Part shown: piece by piece, positions 16,828 through 26,036 of the stretch
How the letters are laid out: every line of letters starts with the position of its first letter
How positions within the stretch are numbered: the first letter of the stretch is position 1
From: Thermostichus sp047462415
GTDB taxonomy: Bacteria > Cyanobacteriota > Cyanobacteriia > Thermostichales > Thermostichaceae
Assembly (NCBI RefSeq): GCF_047462415.1
Contig: NZ_JANSJE010000009.1
Span: 65,562-129,561 of the forward strand
Direction of reading: 5' to 3'
DNA length: 64,000 nt
Position numbers and translations under genes: made by a program
Notes under the pieces: model-generated
Told to the model about the DNA's origin: nothing
Seen by the model: only the letters and a program-made list of their open reading frames with translations
Databases searched by the model: none

Positions 16828-18039
16828 TCAACTTAACTCCCCTCTCCCCCTGGGAGAGGGGCCGGGGGTGAGGGAAGACTCCCCCTGGGAGAGGGGCCGG
16901 GGGTGAGGGCTGGGAGAGGGGCTGGGGGTGGTCGCGTGAGCGGCGCGGAGCGCTTGGGCTGGGAGAGGGGCCGGGGGTGAGGGCTCCCCCTCCACAGGCC
17001 ACAAAGCCTCTGGCGGCAAATGGATCCACACCGCCTGCCCGGGCGCAAACATCTGGTGGGGGTTCACCCACGCCTCTAGGTTGCCCCAGCCGGTTCGGAG
17101 CTGCAGCCGGCGCTGAGGGCCCGCAAAGCGCTCCGCCACCACCTGGGCCGGGAAAACATTCTCGGCCAACCCCGGCGGCTGGGGAAACACCTGCACCTGC
17201 TCCGGGCGCACCGTCAGCCGCACCTGACCTTGGAGGGGCACAGCGCTTTTTAAGAGGATCCCGGTGCTGAGGCGAAGTTGGTGACCTTCCCCCTGAGCAT
17301 CGAGAAAATTGACCCCGCCAAAAAAGCGGGCAACCCGCTCGGAGCGCGGCCGCTGATAAAACTCCGCCGGGGATCCCACCTGGTGCAACTGCCCCGCAAA
17401 CATCAGGCCAATGCGGTGGGCCATGGCCGTGGCTTCCACTTGGTCGTGGGTAACCAGCACCGTCGTCACACCCGTTTCCGCCTGCAGCTCCCGGATCAAG
17501 GCCTGCATCTCTTGGCGCAGGTTGGCATCCAAAGCCGATAAAGGCTCATCCAACAGCAGCAGCTTGGGCCGGATCACCAAGGCCCGCGCCAGGGCCACCC
17601 GCTGCGCCTGTCCGCCCGAAAGCTGACTGGGCCGGCGCTGAGCAAACCCGGCCAATTGTACCCGCTCCAACATGCGCAAGGCCGCTGCCTCTCGCTCTGC
17701 CCGGGGAACACCCCGCATCTTCAGGCCAAAAGCCACGTTTTCCCCCACGCTCAGGTGGGGAAACAGACGGCTGTGCTGGGAGAGCAAAGTCACGCCGCGC
17801 CGCTCTGGTGGCCGAGGGTTGAGCAGGATCCCGTCCAGCCAAATTTCTCCCGGATGGGGCCAGGGATCCGGCTCCAGCAGGCCGGCGATGAGATTGAGAG
17901 TGGTGGACTTACCACAGCCCGATGGGCCCAGCAGGGCGAAGATCTCCCCTGGCTCCACTGTCAAAGACAAGTCCCTCAGGGCAGGGATCCCTTGCTTGTG
18001 GAAGCGTTTGCTGAGATGGCGAAGAACAAGGTGGCCCAT
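16828..18039 (-). CDS. ABC transporter ATP-binding protein with TOBE-like domain and repeat-derived tail
   Basis: 403 residues. Walker A GPSGCGKST 38-46, Q-loop Q88, signature LSGGQ 140-144, Walker B LLLDEP 161-166 and switch H198 are all present, so the ATPase should be active. Residues about 245-350 form a TOBE/MOP-like C-terminal domain as in CysA/PotA/MalK-type importers (LTVRPEQVQVFP). It likely energises the importer whose binding protein is the next gene. Residues 353-403 (PSPPAPLPAQALRAAHATTP and on) are translated from the G-rich repeat cluster and have no place in the family. No permease gene of this system is in the window. Confidence 0.85.
   Translation of the reverse strand: MGHLVLRHLSKRFHKQGIPALRDLSLTVEPGEIFALLGPSGCGKSTTLNLIAGLLEPDPWPHPGEIWLDGILLNPRPPERRGVTLLSQHSRLFPHLSVGENVAFGLKMRGVPRAEREAAALRMLERVQLAGFAQRRPSQLSGGQAQRVALARALVIRPKLLLLDEPLSALDANLRQEMQALIRELQAETGVTTVLVTHDQVEATAMAHRIGLMFAGQLHQVGSPAEFYQRPRSERVARFFGGVNFLDAQGEGHQLRLSTGILLKSAVPLQGQVRLTVRPEQVQVFPQPPGLAENVFPAQVVAERFAGPQRRLQLRTGWGNLEAWVNPHQMFAPGQAVWIHLPPEALWPVEGEPSPPAPLPAQALRAAHATTPSPSPSPHPRPLSQGESSLTPGPSPRGRGELS
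16838..16986. repeat. interspersed G-rich repeat cluster, copies 3a-3d, coding on the minus strand
   Basis: Four tandem or near-tandem units of GGGAGAGGGGCCGGGGGTGA type. A GTCGCGTGAGCGGCGCGGAG element at 16931-16954 is embedded between the third and fourth. On the minus strand the whole cluster is in frame with the ABC ATPase gene and encodes its Pro/Ser-rich tail. Confidence 0.85.
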
Positions 18040-18122
18040 GCTCAGGTTACGCGGCTAGGGTTAGCCAATCCGTTCCGCTGTCAGTCGTATCCCAGATGCT
18101 CGACCCTCAAGCTGAGAAAAGC

Positions 18123-19841
18123 CTAGAACAAAAAGTATCGTTGCGCCATCGGCAGGACTTCTGCCGGCTCACAGGTGAGCAATTCTCCATCGGCCCGTAC
18201 TTCATACGTCTCCGGGTTGACCTCGATGTGAGGGGTGCTGCTGTTGAGTTTCAAATCCGCCTTGCCGATCTCGCGGCAATTCTTGACCGCTACGGCCCGG
18301 CGTTGGATCCCCAGTTTTTCTGGGATCCCCAGGTCTAGGGCAGCCTGGGAGACAAAGAGCAGGCTGGTCTCGCTCAGGGCGCGGCCAAAGCTGCCGAACA
18401 TAGGCCGAGGGTACACCGGCTGCGGAGTTGGAATCGAGGCGTTGGGATCCCCCATTTGGGCATAGGCAATCAAGCCCCCCTTCAGGACGATCTCCGGCTT
18501 AACCCCAAAGAAAGCCGGCTTCCACAGGCACAGATCCGCCAGCTTGCCCACCTCTACCGAGCCGATGATGTGGCTGAGGCCCTGGGCAATGGCAGGGCAG
18601 ATGGTGTACTTAGCTACGTAACGCTTGGCCCGAAAGTTGTCGTTGCGGCTGCTATCCTGCGGCAGAGGCCCCCGTTGCACTTTCATTTTGTGGGCGGTCT
18701 GCCAGGTGCGAATGATCACTTCTCCCACCCGGCCCATGGCCTGGGAGTCGGAAGAGATGATGCTGAGGGCCCCCATGTCGTGCAAGATGTCTTCGGCGGC
18801 AATGGTTTGGGGGCGAATGCGGCTTTCGGCAAAAGCAATGTCCTCTGGCACCTCTTTGCTCAGGTGATGGCACACCATCAGCATGTCCAGGTGCTCTTCG
18901 ATGGTGTTGCGGGTAAAGGGACGGGTGGGATTGGTGGAGCTGGGCAGCACGTTGGGCTCGGAAGCAATGCGGATGATGTCGGGGGCGTGCCCACCTCCGG
19001 CCCCTTCAGTATGAAAGGTGTGAATGGTGCGGCCATTGATGGCGGCGATGGTATCTTCCACAAAGGCCGACTCATTTAAGGTATCGGTGTGGATCAGGGT
19101 CTGGATGTCGTATTCATCCGAAACCTGCAGACAGCTATCGATCACCGCCGGCGTCGATCCCCAGTCTTCGTGGATCTTCAGCCCGCAGGCCCCCGCTTCC
19201 ACCTGCTCCCGCAGAGCTTCAGGAAACGCCGCGTTCCCCTTGCCAAAAAAGCCCAAGTTGACCGGAAACCCTTCCGCCGCCTGCAACATCTTCCCCAAGT
19301 TCCAGGCCCCCGGTGTGCAGGTGGTGGCGTTGCTGCCTGTGGCCGGCCCGGTTCCGCCACCCAAAAGGGTAGTCACTCCCGAAGCGATGGCAAACTCGCA
19401 CAGTTGAGGACAAATGAAATGCACATGGGCGTCGATCCCGCCTGCCGTCAGGATCAAGTTTTCGCCGGCAATCACCTCGGTGCTGGGGCCAACCACCATG
19501 CCTGGTGTCACCCCCGTCTGGATGTTGGGGTTGCCGGCCTTGCCGATGCCGACAATGTAGCCGTCGCGAATGCCCACATCGGCTTTGACGATGCCCCACC
19601 AGTCCAAGATCAGGGCGTTGGTGATCACCAGATCCAGAGCCCCGTTGGCGCGGGTGGCCGTCGGCGATTGCCCCATGCCGTCGCGGATGGTCTTGCCGCC
19701 GCCGAACTTAATCTCCTCGCCGTAGGTGGTGAAATCCTGCTCCACCTCGATGATCAGCTCGGTATCCGCCAGACGCACTCGATCCCCTACTGTGGGGCCG
19801 TAGTTGCTGACGTACTGGCGACGGGGAATTTCCAGAGTCAT
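18123..19841 (-). CDS. ureC: urease subunit alpha
   Basis: 572 residues, the catalytic subunit hydrolysing urea to ammonia and carbamate with a di-nickel centre. Nickel ligands are present: H139 and H141 (DAHVHF), carbamylated K222 (GLKIHEDWG), H251, H277 and D365. The flap Cys and His (C324, H325 in VCHHLSK) are also present. No ureA, ureB or accessory genes (ureD, E, F, G) lie nearby; scattered urease genes are known in cyanobacteria. The start ATG 19841 is well supported by the N-terminal SNYGPTVGDRVRLADT. Its promoter must lie in the 330 bases shared with psaA. Confidence 0.97.
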   Translation of the reverse strand: MTLEIPRRQYVSNYGPTVGDRVRLADTELIIEVEQDFTTYGEEIKFGGGKTIRDGMGQSPTATRANGALDLVITNALILDWWGIVKADVGIRDGYIVGIGKAGNPNIQTGVTPGMVVGPSTEVIAGENLILTAGGIDAHVHFICPQLCEFAIASGVTTLLGGGTGPATGSNATTCTPGAWNLGKMLQAAEGFPVNLGFFGKGNAAFPEALREQVEAGACGLKIHEDWGSTPAVIDSCLQVSDEYDIQTLIHTDTLNESAFVEDTIAAINGRTIHTFHTEGAGGGHAPDIIRIASEPNVLPSSTNPTRPFTRNTIEEHLDMLMVCHHLSKEVPEDIAFAESRIRPQTIAAEDILHDMGALSIISSDSQAMGRVGEVIIRTWQTAHKMKVQRGPLPQDSSRNDNFRAKRYVAKYTICPAIAQGLSHIIGSVEVGKLADLCLWKPAFFGVKPEIVLKGGLIAYAQMGDPNASIPTPQPVYPRPMFGSFGRALSETSLLFVSQAALDLGIPEKLGIQRRAVAVKNCREIGKADLKLNSSTPHIEVNPETYEVRADGELLTCEPAEVLPMAQRYFLF

Positions 19842-20172
19842 AGAAGGACATCTGCGCAGGAAGCTGTCAGCTTTCTACCACATATCCCCACCCAGAGGAT
19901 CCCTTGCTGCCCGTTGCCCAGTTCTCAGCGTTCATTTCACCAGAGCAGATTGGGTTGGTGAAAATTCGTTACATATATTTACATCTACAATTGGAAAAAC
20001 GATTGCCAATCGACGCCGACCCCGATCAGACAAGGGATTCCTCGTTTAATTATTGTGAAGCGACGGGGGGTTTACAAACCCTGACCTATAATGCCTGGTA
20101 AGTCCCGCCCTGGGGGGTTTCCTGACGATGGGCGGGAATGCTTCGTTCCTTGTCGCAAGAGAGGAGTTCTTG
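19842..20172 (+). promoter_or_regulatory. ureC-psaA divergent intergenic region with a putative psaA -10 element
   Basis: These 331 bases hold the upstream regions of both genes. TATAAT at 20087-20092 is a perfect -10 hexamer 81 bases before psaA. No matching -35 is seen at normal spacing, which is common for light-regulated psaA promoters that need activators or an upstream second promoter. GAGGAG at 20161-20166 is the psaA ribosome binding site. An in-frame TTG/ATG reading from 20128 exists but the internal ATG at 20173 is the family start. Confidence 0.5.
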
Positions 20173-22440
20173 ATGACAACTACACCCAAGGAGCGAGAGC
20201 CAAAGGTTAAGGTGACGGTTGATATCGATCCGGTTCCCACCTCATTTGAGAAATGGGCCAAGCCGGGACACTTCGATCGCAGCCTGGCGCGTGGCCCCAA
20301 GACCACGACCTGGATCTGGAACCTCCACGCTCTTGCTCATGACTTCGATAGTCACACCAGCGACCTAGAAGACGTCTCTCGCAAGATCTTTTCTGCGCAC
20401 TTCGGCCACCTGGCGGTGGTCTTTGTCTGGCTGAGCGGCATGTACTACCACGGCGCTCAGTTCTCCAACTACTCCGCTTGGCTGGCGGATCCGATCAATG
20501 TCAAGCCCAGCGCCCAAGTGGTCTGGCCCATCTTCGGCCAGGAGATCCTCAACGGCGATGTGGGCGGCGGCTTTGAAGGGATCCGCATCACGTCGGGCCT
20601 CTTCCACCTCTGGCGGGCTGCCGGCATCACCAATGAGTTTCAACTCCTCTGCACCGCTATTGGTGGCTTGGTGATGGCTGGCCTCTGCCTGTTTGCCGGC
20701 TGGTTTCACTACCACAAGCGGGCTCCCAAGCTGGAGTGGTTCCAGAACGTGGAGTCGATGCTCAACCACCACCTGGCGGGCCTGCTGGGGCTGGGCTCTC
20801 TGGCCTGGGCCGGTCACCAAATTCATGTGGCCATCCCCATCAACAAGATGTTGGATGCGGGCGTGCCGGCGGCTCAGATCCCTCTGCCCCACGAGTTCAT
20901 CCTCAAGCCGGCCCTGATGAAGGAGATGTTCCCCAGTGTGGATTGGGGCTTCTTCAGCGGGGTGGTGCCTTTCTTTACGTTGGACTGGGGCAAGTACGCG
21001 GAGTTCCTCACCTTCAAGGGGGGCTTGGATCCGCAAACCGGCGCCCTCTGGCTGACGGATCAGGCCCACCACCACCTGGCCATTGCCGTGCTGTTTATCG
21101 TGGCGGGCCACATGTACCGCACCAACTGGGGCATCGGCCACTCCATTAAAGAGATCCTTGAAGCCCACAAGGGCCCCTTCACCGGCGAAGGCCACAAGGG
21201 TCTCTACGAAGTGCTGACCAGCTCCTGGCATGCCCAACTGGCCATCAACCTGGCCATGGTGGGATCCCTGAGCATCATCGTGGCCCAGCACATGTACGCC
21301 ATGAACCCCTACCCCTACATGGGCATCGACTACGCCACGCAGATCTCCCTCTTTACCCACCACATGTGGATAGGGGGACTGTTCATTGTTGGCGGCGCTG
21401 CCCACGGGGCCATCTACATGGTGCGGGACTATGACCCGGCGGTGAACCGCAACAACGTGCTGGATCGGGTAATCCGCCACCGCGACGCCATCATCAGCCA
21501 CCTGAACTGGGTGTGTCTGTTCCTGGGCTTCCACGCCTTCGGCTTCTACGTCCACAACGACACCATGCAGGCGCTGGGCCGTCCGCAGGACATGTTCTCG
21601 GACACCGGTATCCAACTGCAGCCCATTTTTGCCCAGTGGATTCAATCCCTGCACACCAACGCCATCGCCAGCACCGCTCCCTACGTGGGCGCTTCGGTAA
21701 GCCCCATCTTCGGCGGCGACGTGGTGGCCGTGGGCGGCAAGGTGTCCATGATGCCGATGGTGCTGGGCACGGCGGACTTCATGGTGCACCACATCCACGC
21801 CATGACCATCCACATCACGGTGTTGATCCTGCTCAAGGGGGTGCTCTTTGCCCGCTCTTCCCGACTGATCCCCGATAAGGCCAAGCTGGGCTTCCGCTTC
21901 CCCTGCGACGGGCCAGGCCGCGGCGGCACCTGCCAGGTCTCCGGCTGGGATCACGTCTTCCTGGGGCTGTTCTGGATGTACAACGCCATCTCGATTGTGA
22001 TCTTCCACTTCAGTTGGAAGATGCAGAGCGACATCTGGGGCACCGTCAACCCGGACGGCACGATCGAGCACATCACGGGCGGCAACTTTGCAGCCAGCGC
22101 CGTCAACATCAACGGCTGGTTGCGGGACTTCCTGTGGGCGCAATCGGTGCAGGTGATCAACTCCTACGGCTCGGCGCTGTCGGCCTATGGGCTGCTCTTC
22201 TTGGGCGCCCACTTCGTCTGGGCCTTCAGCTTGATGTTCCTGTTCAGCGGCCGTGGCTACTGGCAGGAGCTGATTGAGTCGATTGTCTGGGCGCATAACA
22301 AACTAAAAGTCGCTCCGGCCATTCAACCCCGCGCCCTGAGCATCATCCAGGGTCGGGCGGTCGGTGTGGCCCACTACCTGCTGGGTGGGATCGTCACCAC
22401 GTGGGCGTTCTTCCTGGCACGGTTTGCCGCACTCGGCTAA
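20173..22440 (+). CDS. psaA: photosystem I P700 chlorophyll a apoprotein A1
   Basis: 755 residues, one half of the PSI reaction-centre heterodimer in the thylakoid membrane. It binds P700, antenna chlorophylls and, with PsaB, the FX [4Fe-4S] cluster. The FX loop FPCDGPGRGGTCQ with both ligand Cys is intact, as are the many His of the antenna helices (HHLAIAVLFIVAGHMYRTNW). Eleven hydrophobic helices are expected. The start MTTTPKEREPKVKV follows GAGGAG. psaB begins 21 bases later, so they form one psaAB transcript ending at the terminator at 24725. Confidence 0.99.
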   Translation: MTTTPKEREPKVKVTVDIDPVPTSFEKWAKPGHFDRSLARGPKTTTWIWNLHALAHDFDSHTSDLEDVSRKIFSAHFGHLAVVFVWLSGMYYHGAQFSNYSAWLADPINVKPSAQVVWPIFGQEILNGDVGGGFEGIRITSGLFHLWRAAGITNEFQLLCTAIGGLVMAGLCLFAGWFHYHKRAPKLEWFQNVESMLNHHLAGLLGLGSLAWAGHQIHVAIPINKMLDAGVPAAQIPLPHEFILKPALMKEMFPSVDWGFFSGVVPFFTLDWGKYAEFLTFKGGLDPQTGALWLTDQAHHHLAIAVLFIVAGHMYRTNWGIGHSIKEILEAHKGPFTGEGHKGLYEVLTSSWHAQLAINLAMVGSLSIIVAQHMYAMNPYPYMGIDYATQISLFTHHMWIGGLFIVGGAAHGAIYMVRDYDPAVNRNNVLDRVIRHRDAIISHLNWVCLFLGFHAFGFYVHNDTMQALGRPQDMFSDTGIQLQPIFAQWIQSLHTNAIASTAPYVGASVSPIFGGDVVAVGGKVSMMPMVLGTADFMVHHIHAMTIHITVLILLKGVLFARSSRLIPDKAKLGFRFPCDGPGRGGTCQVSGWDHVFLGLFWMYNAISIVIFHFSWKMQSDIWGTVNPDGTIEHITGGNFAASAVNINGWLRDFLWAQSVQVINSYGSALSAYGLLFLGAHFVWAFSLMFLFSGRGYWQELIESIVWAHNKLKVAPAIQPRALSIIQGRAVGVAHYLLGGIVTTWAFFLARFAALG

Positions 22441-22461
22441 GGCAAGGAGGAAGAGAGAATC

Positions 22462-24696
22462 ATGACAACTGCAACTCGTTTTCCGCAATTCAGCCAAGAC
22501 CTGGCCAGTGATCCCACCACTCGACGTCTGTGGTATGGCATTGCCACCGCCCATGACTTCGAGACCCACGATGGCATGACGGAGGAGCGGCTTTACCAAA
22601 AGCTGTTTGCCACCCACTTCGGCCATCTGGCGATCATCTTCCTGTGGGCCTCGGGCAACGTCTTCCACATCGCCTGGCAAGGCAACTACGAGCAATGGGT
22701 GGCCAACCCCACCGGCGTCACCCCCATCGCCCACGCTATCTGGGATCCCCAGTTCGGCAAGGCGGCGGTGGAAGCCTTCACCCAACCTGGAGGCGGTGGC
22801 CCTGTCAACGCGGCCTACTCCGGTCTCTACTACTGGTTCAACACCATCGGCCTGCGCACCAACGGCGATCTCTACACCGGTGCCATCGGCCTGCTGTTGT
22901 TGGCGGCGGTGTTCCTGTTTGCCGGCTGGCTGCACCTGCAGCCCCGCTTCCGGCCCAGCCTGAGCTGGTTCAAGAACGCTGAAGCCCGCCTCAACCACCA
23001 CCTGGCCGGCTTGTTCGGCGTCAGCTCGCTGGCCTGGACGGGCCACCTGGTGCACGTGGCCATCCCCGAGTCGCGCGGTCAGCACGTGGGCTGGGACAAC
23101 TTCCTCACCACGCTGCCCCACCCGGCGGGACTGAAGCCCTTCTTCACCCTTAACTGGGGGGTGTATGCCCAGAACCCAGATACAGCCAACCACGTCTGGG
23201 GCACGGCAGAAGGGGCGGGCACGGCCATCCTCACCTTCTTGGGCGGCTTTAACCCCAACACGCAGTCCCTGTGGCTGACGGACATGGCCCACCACCACCT
23301 GGCCATTGCGGTCATCTTCATCGTCGCTGGCCACATGTACCGCACCAACTGGGGTATCGGCCACAGCATCCGCGAGATCCTGGGCGCCCACAACCCGCCC
23401 AAGGGCACTCCCTTCGGGGGCCTGTTGGGCGAAGGGCACAAGGGCCTCTACGACACGGTCAACAACTCCCTGCACTTCCAGTTGGCGTTGGCGCTGGCTT
23501 CTTTGGGAGTGGTGACCTCGCTGGTGGCGCAGCACATGTACGCCCTCAACCCCTACGTGTTCATGTCCATGGATCACACCACGGAGGCGGCTCTCTACAC
23601 CCATCACCAGTACATTGCTGGGTTCTTGATGGTGGGGGCTTTTGCCCATGGGGCCATCTTCCTGGTGCGGGACTACGATCCCGAAGCCAACAAGAACAAC
23701 GTGCTGGCGCGGGTGCTGGATCACAAGGAGGCGATCATCTCCCACCTGAGCTGGGTATCGCTGTTCTTGGGCTTCCACACGCTGGGGCTGTACGTCCACA
23801 ACGATGTCATGCAAGCCTTTGGCACGCCGGAGAAGCAGATCCTGATCGAGCCGGTGTTTGCTCAGTTCATTCAAGCTTCCCACGGCAAGATGATCTACGG
23901 CATGGACGTGCTGTTGTCCAACCCGGATAGCATCGCCTCTACGGCTTGGCCCAACTACGGCAACGTGTGGCTGCCCGGCTGGCTGCAAGCCATCAATGAC
24001 CCCAATGGGTTCCTCTTCCTGCCCATTGGCCCTGGCGACTTCCTGGTGCACCACGCCATTGCTCTCGGCCTGCACACCACGACGTTGATCCTGGTCAAAG
24101 GGGCGTTGGATGCCCGCGGCTCTAAGCTGATGCCGGACAAAAAAGACTTCGGCTACAGCTTCCCCTGCGACGGGCCGGGTCGGGGCGGCACCTGCGACAT
24201 CTCCGCCTGGGATGCCTTCTACCTGGCCATGTTCTGGATGCTGAACACCATTGGCTGGGTGACCTTCTACTGGCACTGGAAGCACCTGGGGATCTGGAGC
24301 GGCAACACCGCCCAGTTCAACGAGAACTCCACCTACCTGATGGGCTGGCTGCGGGATTATCTCTGGGCCAACTCGGCTCAGTTGATCAACGGCTACAACC
24401 CCTACGGAATGAATAACCTGGCGGTTTGGGCCTGGATGTTCCTGTTCGGCCACTTGGTCTGGGCGACTGGGTTCATGTTCTTGATCTCCTGGCGCGGCTA
24501 CTGGCAAGAGCTGATCGAGACCCTGGTCTGGGCGCACGAGCGCACCCCCTTGGCCAAGCTGATCCGCTGGAAAGATAAGCCGGTGGCTATGTCGATTGTG
24601 CAGGGTCGGTTGGTGGGTCTGGCCCACTTCACGGTGGGTTACGTACTGACCTACGCGGCCTTTGTTATCGCCTCGACAGCCTCCCAGTCTGGCTAG
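22462..24696 (+). CDS. psaB: photosystem I P700 chlorophyll a apoprotein A2
   Basis: 744 residues, partner of PsaA in the PSI core. The FX loop FPCDGPGRGGTCDISAWD is intact and supplies two of the four cluster Cys. The N-terminus MTTATRFPQFSQDLASDPTT and the C-terminal helix are standard. A strong Shine-Dalgarno (AAGGAGGAAGAG) precedes the ATG. It is the last gene of the psaAB unit. Confidence 0.99.
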   Translation: MTTATRFPQFSQDLASDPTTRRLWYGIATAHDFETHDGMTEERLYQKLFATHFGHLAIIFLWASGNVFHIAWQGNYEQWVANPTGVTPIAHAIWDPQFGKAAVEAFTQPGGGGPVNAAYSGLYYWFNTIGLRTNGDLYTGAIGLLLLAAVFLFAGWLHLQPRFRPSLSWFKNAEARLNHHLAGLFGVSSLAWTGHLVHVAIPESRGQHVGWDNFLTTLPHPAGLKPFFTLNWGVYAQNPDTANHVWGTAEGAGTAILTFLGGFNPNTQSLWLTDMAHHHLAIAVIFIVAGHMYRTNWGIGHSIREILGAHNPPKGTPFGGLLGEGHKGLYDTVNNSLHFQLALALASLGVVTSLVAQHMYALNPYVFMSMDHTTEAALYTHHQYIAGFLMVGAFAHGAIFLVRDYDPEANKNNVLARVLDHKEAIISHLSWVSLFLGFHTLGLYVHNDVMQAFGTPEKQILIEPVFAQFIQASHGKMIYGMDVLLSNPDSIASTAWPNYGNVWLPGWLQAINDPNGFLFLPIGPGDFLVHHAIALGLHTTTLILVKGALDARGSKLMPDKKDFGYSFPCDGPGRGGTCDISAWDAFYLAMFWMLNTIGWVTFYWHWKHLGIWSGNTAQFNENSTYLMGWLRDYLWANSAQLINGYNPYGMNNLAVWAWMFLFGHLVWATGFMFLISWRGYWQELIETLVWAHERTPLAKLIRWKDKPVAMSIVQGRLVGLAHFTVGYVLTYAAFVIASTASQSG

Positions 24697-24724
24697 CGAA
24701 GTTGAATAACTAACTACTAACTGG

Positions 24725-24757
24725 AAGGGATCCCTTGGCTAGGGGATCCCTTTTTTT
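24725..24757 (+). terminator. psaAB rho-independent terminator
   Basis: AAGGGATCCC, an eight-base loop, GGGATCCCTT, then a run of seven T. Each stem arm is itself a copy of the abundant GGGATCCC palindrome. Confidence 0.9.
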
Positions 24758-24849
24758 GCGTCTTGGTAGAGGGGGAAGGCTTGTGGGGCACATTGGATCC
24801 TCATCTGCAATGTCGGTGACGGGACAGGGGTGTCTCTCATCAACCCCTC

Positions 24850-25509
24850 TTATAGCAAGCCGCGGTAGCGAATAAAAATTAAGATTGCCGCCCAGGATCC
24901 CAGCGCCACCTTGATCGCCACCAAAATATTGAGAATCGGGATCCAGCCACCGCTGAAAAGGGATCCCAGCTCGCCCTTGGGCAGCTCCCAACCGGCCAGG
25001 GCGATGACAGCCACGCCGATAAACGTCACCACCGACAGCTTCTCCCACATCGCGGCTTGCCACCGCTTGTAGATGGCCTCCATCCAGGTCGAAGAGGCGG
25101 TGATCGCCACCAAGCCAATTGCCGTTCCTCCCGCCACGCCGGCGGCAAACCCCCCACCCGGCGTCAGGTGACCCCGAATGGCCAGCTCCACCCCAATCAG
25201 GGCAGAAATGGTGGCCCCCACCCGCGCCAGCACGATCGAGGGAATGTCGGTAAATTGAGCTACATTGGCCGTCGGTCGCTCATCCGCCAGCAGGTATTGC
25301 GCGCCCAGAATTGCCGCGGAAAATACAACTACTTCGAAAACCGTGTCGTAAAGGCGGTTGCGCAAGATCAAACCTGTCACCGTATTGGGCACGCCGCTTT
25401 CTCCGGCTAGAGTCGATACAGGTTCAACAGCAGGCAAAACAGCTCCTGCATCGGCGACCACGAGCTGCAATGCTGCCAGCAGCACCGCCACCCCATACAA
25501 CCACCTCAT
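24850..25509 (-). CDS. mnhB: Mrp-type Na+/H+ antiporter subunit B
   Basis: 219 residues. The MnhB domain covers about 85-219, with helices including the conserved HLTPGGGFAAGVAGGTAIG. The N-terminal 85 residues carry a signal-like helix and another membrane segment (TVFEVVVFSAAILGAQYLLA) that looks like part of the MrpA C-terminus. It is the last gene of a seven-gene operon on the minus strand and overlaps the preceding gene by four bases (25506-25509). The complex sits in the plasma membrane and exchanges Na+ for H+. Confidence 0.85.
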   Translation of the reverse strand: MRWLYGVAVLLAALQLVVADAGAVLPAVEPVSTLAGESGVPNTVTGLILRNRLYDTVFEVVVFSAAILGAQYLLADERPTANVAQFTDIPSIVLARVGATISALIGVELAIRGHLTPGGGFAAGVAGGTAIGLVAITASSTWMEAIYKRWQAAMWEKLSVVTFIGVAVIALAGWELPKGELGSLFSGGWIPILNILVAIKVALGSWAAILIFIRYRGLL

Positions 25510-26027
25510 GGCAAGAAGACCTCAGAAAGCAGGGCTTGTTGCGCCAAGATGGCCTGCAGGCGGGGCACGCGCGTTACCAAGCGATACTCTGCCACCTCCT
25601 CATCGGGCTCAAGGGCAATGGTGTGCACCTCTCGGCTGTGAAGGGCAGCCAACAAGGCCTCTGAACTCCCATAGACGGCCAACTCCAAACGCATGTGGTA
25701 CCGCTGTAGTGCTTGGCGCATCTGCTGTAACAACTGCTGTGCTGCTGAGGTACCGGCCTCCAACACAGGACTGCCTTCGAGAACGCCCAAGCGCATACTC
25801 AACGAGGAACGCACCGCGATGGCATAGAGCGTAATGGAAAGCATGGTGCCCACCAGCGCCTCGGTGAGCGCCACATCCGCCGCCCCAAACAAGGCATAGA
25901 TCAGAGCAGCGATGGATCCCAGAATGCCGCGCATCACCAAGGCATGATAGGGATTGGTCTGGGTCACCACCAAGCCTGCCGTCAAGGGCAGCAGCAGGGC
26001 GATCACCAGCAACAAGGTCTCTTCCAT
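25506..26027 (-). CDS. MrpA C-terminal-domain-like subunit (DUF4040/MbhD type)
   Basis: 173 residues. The first 80 form three helices with LTAGLVVTQTNPYHALVMRG and LFGAADVALTEALVGTMLSI, the DUF4040/MbhD signature that in other bacteria is part of the C-terminal end of MrpA. The remaining 90 residues are soluble and variable. The large NuoL-like N-terminal part of MrpA is absent. Position between mnhG and mnhB matches the cyanobacterial mrp order C-D-E-F-G-A-B, so this is the reduced 'MrpA' of that complex. Confidence 0.8.
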   Translation of the reverse strand: MEETLLLVIALLLPLTAGLVVTQTNPYHALVMRGILGSIAALIYALFGAADVALTEALVGTMLSITLYAIAVRSSLSMRLGVLEGSPVLEAGTSAAQQLLQQMRQALQRYHMRLELAVYGSSEALLAALHSREVHTIALEPDEEVAEYRLVTRVPRLQAILAQQALLSEVFLP

Positions 26028-26036
26028 CCTGTCCTC

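Noticed and set aside
20365..22296. A 643-codon open frame antisense to psaA
   Set aside because: It mirrors the codon structure of a GC-rich, highly conserved gene; the predicted protein is low-complexity (His/Gln/Val-rich) and matches no family.
22303..24627. A 774-codon open frame antisense to psaB
   Set aside because: Same codon-bias artefact as for psaA; no start context and no protein-like domains.
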